Below are positions 6,175 through 8,186 of a DNA stretch of 8,186 bases, in pieces; within the stretch, counting starts at the first letter, position 1; each line of letters opens with the position of its first letter. The stretch is from Spirochaetaceae bacterium (GTDB lineage: Bacteria; Spirochaetota; Spirochaetia; Treponematales; Breznakiellaceae), in assembly GCA_031288215.1 (NCBI GenBank), contig JAITRV010000120.1, forward strand, positions 1 to 8,186, written 5' to 3'. The translations under genes were made by a program, and so were the position numbers. The notes below the pieces were generated by a model that saw nothing but the letters and a program-made list of their open reading frames with translations, was not told the origin of the DNA and ran no database searches.

Positions 6175-7089
6175 ATGAAGGGACCAATTTTAGTCGTTTT
6201 AGCGGCGGGTTTGGGAAGCCGGTACGGCGGGCTGAAGCAGATAGACCGGGTCGGGAAAAGCGGGGAAGTTTTGCTGGATTTTTCGGTCTTTGACGCCAAG
6301 CGGGCGGGCTTTGAACGGGTGGTCTTCATCATCCGTAAGGATATGGAAGCGGATTTTAACGAGGTCGTCTTGAGCCGCCTCCGGGGGGCCTTTCCCTGGG
6401 ATCTGGCCTTTCAGGAACTGGACAGCCTGATCCCGCCGGAGGTTCTGGCGGAAAGCCGGCGGGTGAACCGGACCAAGCCCTGGGGCACCACCCAGGCCCT
6501 GCTCTGCGCCCGGGACAAGATCGACGGCCCCTTTACGGTGATCAACGCCGACGATTTCTACGGCCGGGAGGCCTTTGAGGTGATGGGCGCCGCCCTTCGC
6601 TCGCCGGATATTTCCGAAGGGTTCATCGTTCCCTACAACCTGGAAAAAACCCTGAGCCCCCAGGGAACCGTTACCCGGGGGGTCTGTGAGCTTCAGGGGG
6701 ACTCCCTGGTTTCGGTGGATGAACTCACCGCCATCGGGAAACAGGGGGGCGTCATTTTCAATACCGCCGCCGACGGGAGCCGGCGGGAGCTTTCCCCGGA
6801 TACCCCGGTATCGATGAATTTCTGGGGTTTTCCGGTGAGTATCTTCCCCCATCTGCGGCGTTACTTTGACGAATTCCTCGGGGCCGGCGGGAATATTCCC
6901 AAGGCCGAATGTTACCTGCCCATGGCCGCGGATTGGTTCATCAAGAACCGGTTCCTCACCATCCGGGTCCTGCGGGCGGATTCCCCCTGGTTCGGCGTCA
7001 CCTATCGGGAGGATCGGGAGGAGGCGGCGGCCCGGATTGAGGAACTCACCGCCCAGGGTATATACCCCGCGTCCCTCTGGGGTTCCTGA
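6175..7089 (+). CDS. Sugar-1-phosphate nucleotidyltransferase
   Basis: Predicted to transfer a nucleotidyl group from an NTP to a sugar-1-phosphate, giving an NDP-sugar and pyrophosphate in the cytoplasm. With the start at 6175 it is 304 residues. The N-terminal Rossmann-type signature LAAGLGSRYGG (9-19) with K21 is the nucleotide-binding loop. KPWGTTQALL (101-110) is the substrate-side loop. NADDFYG (124-130) supplies the metal-binding Asp (D126), and SMNFWGF (213-219) is the conserved C-terminal-side block. These match the glucose-1-phosphate thymidylyl/uridylyltransferase superfamily, but the sugar and nucleotide cannot be read from sequence. An alternative ATG at 6142 would add 11 residues, but it lacks a ribosome binding site, whereas AAGGA lies six bases before 6175. 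The stop TGA overlaps the next ATG by one base (TGATG), so it is coupled to the kinase. Confidence 0.9.
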   Translation: MKGPILVVLAAGLGSRYGGLKQIDRVGKSGEVLLDFSVFDAKRAGFERVVFIIRKDMEADFNEVVLSRLRGAFPWDLAFQELDSLIPPEVLAESRRVNRTKPWGTTQALLCARDKIDGPFTVINADDFYGREAFEVMGAALRSPDISEGFIVPYNLEKTLSPQGTVTRGVCELQGDSLVSVDELTAIGKQGGVIFNTAADGSRRELSPDTPVSMNFWGFPVSIFPHLRRYFDEFLGAGGNIPKAECYLPMAADWFIKNRFLTIRVLRADSPWFGVTYREDREEAAARIEELTAQGIYPASLWGS

Positions 7090-8186
7090 TGGCTGAAGCC
7101 CTGTACCTCCCGGAGGGTCTGGTACAGGAATTCTCCATCTTTGGGGAATTTGAGGATGCCGTCCCCTACGGGTCCGGCCATATCAACGATACCTTTGTGT
7201 CCCGGTGGAACCAGGGGGGAACCCGCCTGCGCTACCTTCACCAGCGGATCAACCACCGGGTATTTACCCGGCCCGACGAGGTGATGGAGAACATCCTGCG
7301 GGTTACCCGCCACATCGCGGGAAAGCTCGCCGCCGCCGGTGTTGCCGGGAGGAGCCGCCGGGTCCTGACGGTGGTTCCCGGCCGGGACGGGCGGCCCTGG
7401 GTCCGGGACGGTCAGGGGGGCTGGTGGCGGACCTACCTCTTCATCGAGGGGGCCCATACCCGGGACCTGGCGTCTTCGGCGGCGGAGGCCCGCTTCCTGG
7501 GGAAGAGCATCGGCAATTTCCAGAAACAACTGGCGGACCTCGGGGGGGATCGGCTCCACGAGACGATCCCGGATTTTCACAACATGGAGAAGCGCTACGG
7601 CCGTTTCCGTGAGGCGCTGCGCCGGGACCCCCTGAACCGGGCGGGGGAGGCGAAGGCGGAGATCGCCTTTATGGAGGAAAACGAGGAGCGGGGGGCGATC
7701 CTGGTCCGCGCCCTGCGGGAGGGCCGCATCCCCGAGCGGATCTGCCACAACGATACCAAGATGAACAATATTCTCATCGACGACGCCGATTCCCAGGCCC
7801 TCTGCGTGGCGGATCTGGACACGGTGATGCCCGGGACCAGCCTCTTTGACCTGGGGGACCTGGCCCGCAGCGCCGCGGTCCGGGCGGCGGAGGACGAGCG
7901 GGACCTCGATCGGGTGGTCTTTGACCTCTCCTTATTCCGGGCCCTCCTGGAGGGCTACCTGTCGGAGGCCCGGGACTTCCTCATTCCCCCGGAAAAGGAT
8001 CTGCTGGCCGAGGCGGGCCGGAACATCACCCAGATCATGGCCCTCCGCTTCCTCACGGATTACCTTGAGGGGGATCACTACTACCGTATTGCCCGGCCGG
8101 ATCATAACCTGGACCGGTGCCGGAACCAGATTGCCCTGATCCGGTCCATGGATTCCCAAGGGGAAGCGGTTCAGGAGGCGGTTCAT
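7089..8186 (+). CDS. NahK-like sugar 1-kinase / aminoglycoside phosphotransferase-fold protein (3' end outside window)
   Basis: The frame opens at the ATG overlapping the preceding stop (TGATG) and stays open to the window edge, giving 366 residues. This is about the full length of the family, so only a short tail should be missing. It carries the N-acetylhexosamine 1-kinase pattern: GSGHINDTF (28-36, nucleotide-side loop), LHQRINHRVF (50-59), HNDTKMNNIL (220-229) with D222 as the expected catalytic base, and DLDTVMPGTSLFDLGDLAR (242-260) with its metal-binding Asp. Family members such as Bifidobacterium NahK phosphorylate GlcNAc/GalNAc at C1; the substrate here is inferred, not proven. No membrane or signal segment is seen; cytoplasmic. 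Paired with the nucleotidyltransferase, it would convert a free sugar to a sugar-1-phosphate and then to an NDP-sugar. MurNAc or another hexose cannot be excluded (compare the AmgK/MurU pair). Confidence 0.9.
   Translation, partial: MAEALYLPEGLVQEFSIFGEFEDAVPYGSGHINDTFVSRWNQGGTRLRYLHQRINHRVFTRPDEVMENILRVTRHIAGKLAAAGVAGRSRRVLTVVPGRDGRPWVRDGQGGWWRTYLFIEGAHTRDLASSAAEARFLGKSIGNFQKQLADLGGDRLHETIPDFHNMEKRYGRFREALRRDPLNRAGEAKAEIAFMEENEERGAILVRALREGRIPERICHNDTKMNNILIDDADSQALCVADLDTVMPGTSLFDLGDLARSAAVRAAEDERDLDRVVFDLSLFRALLEGYLSEARDFLIPPEKDLLAEAGRNITQIMALRFLTDYLEGDHYYRIARPDHNLDRCRNQIALIRSMDSQGEAVQEAVH

Noticed and set aside
1..8186. CRISPR array, toxin-antitoxin pair, retron or phage-defence cassette
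   Set aside because: No regularly spaced repeats with spacers, no reverse transcriptase, nuclease or transposase motifs, and no small paired genes were found on either strand.

Overview
The window looks like chromosomal DNA of a GC-rich spirochaete, most likely a Treponema-like host-associated or free-living member. This rests on three things: the Lon has the spirochaete-style N-terminus, a PilZ protein has a non-standard N-terminal half followed by a TPR protein, and a sugar-kinase/nucleotidyltransferase pair is present. The assignment comes from recognising protein style and not from a search, so it should be held at moderate confidence. No rRNA, tRNA, CRISPR array, transposase or phage gene is visible.

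Layout. (1) 1-480: the 3' end of an unidentified gene, closed by a strong Rho-independent terminator (513-564). (2) 565-991: a non-coding stretch dominated by an imperfect palindrome of about 213 bp (roughly 670-882) built partly from 10-bp tandem units. The AT-rich approach to lon follows it. (3) 992-3773, plus strand: lon (ATP-dependent protease, 792 aa), then one base later a small uncharacterised gene (133 aa). (4) 3820-5894, minus strand: a two-gene operon, transcribed right to left, with a PilZ-type cyclic-di-GMP receptor first and a TPR protein second, joined by an ATGA overlap. (5) 5895-6174: a 280-bp divergent control region. It holds a near-consensus sigma-70 promoter almost abutting the PilZ ATG, an AT-rich inverted repeat, three perfectly phased 11-bp direct repeats, and two candidate promoters for the rightward genes. 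(6) 6175-8186, plus strand: a sugar-1-phosphate nucleotidyltransferase overlapping by one base with a NahK-like sugar 1-kinase that runs off the window edge.

How the genes work together. The two rightward genes make chemical sense as a salvage pair: the kinase would phosphorylate a free (amino)sugar at C1, and the nucleotidyltransferase would convert the sugar-1-phosphate to an NDP-sugar. The leftward pair probably links cyclic-di-GMP sensing to a TPR scaffold. Lon is a housekeeping quality-control protease whose small downstream partner is unexplained.

I do not see a clear new defence or mobile system. The strongest unexplained signals are the giant palindrome upstream of lon, the three 11-bp phased repeats, and the apparently leaderless PilZ promoter.
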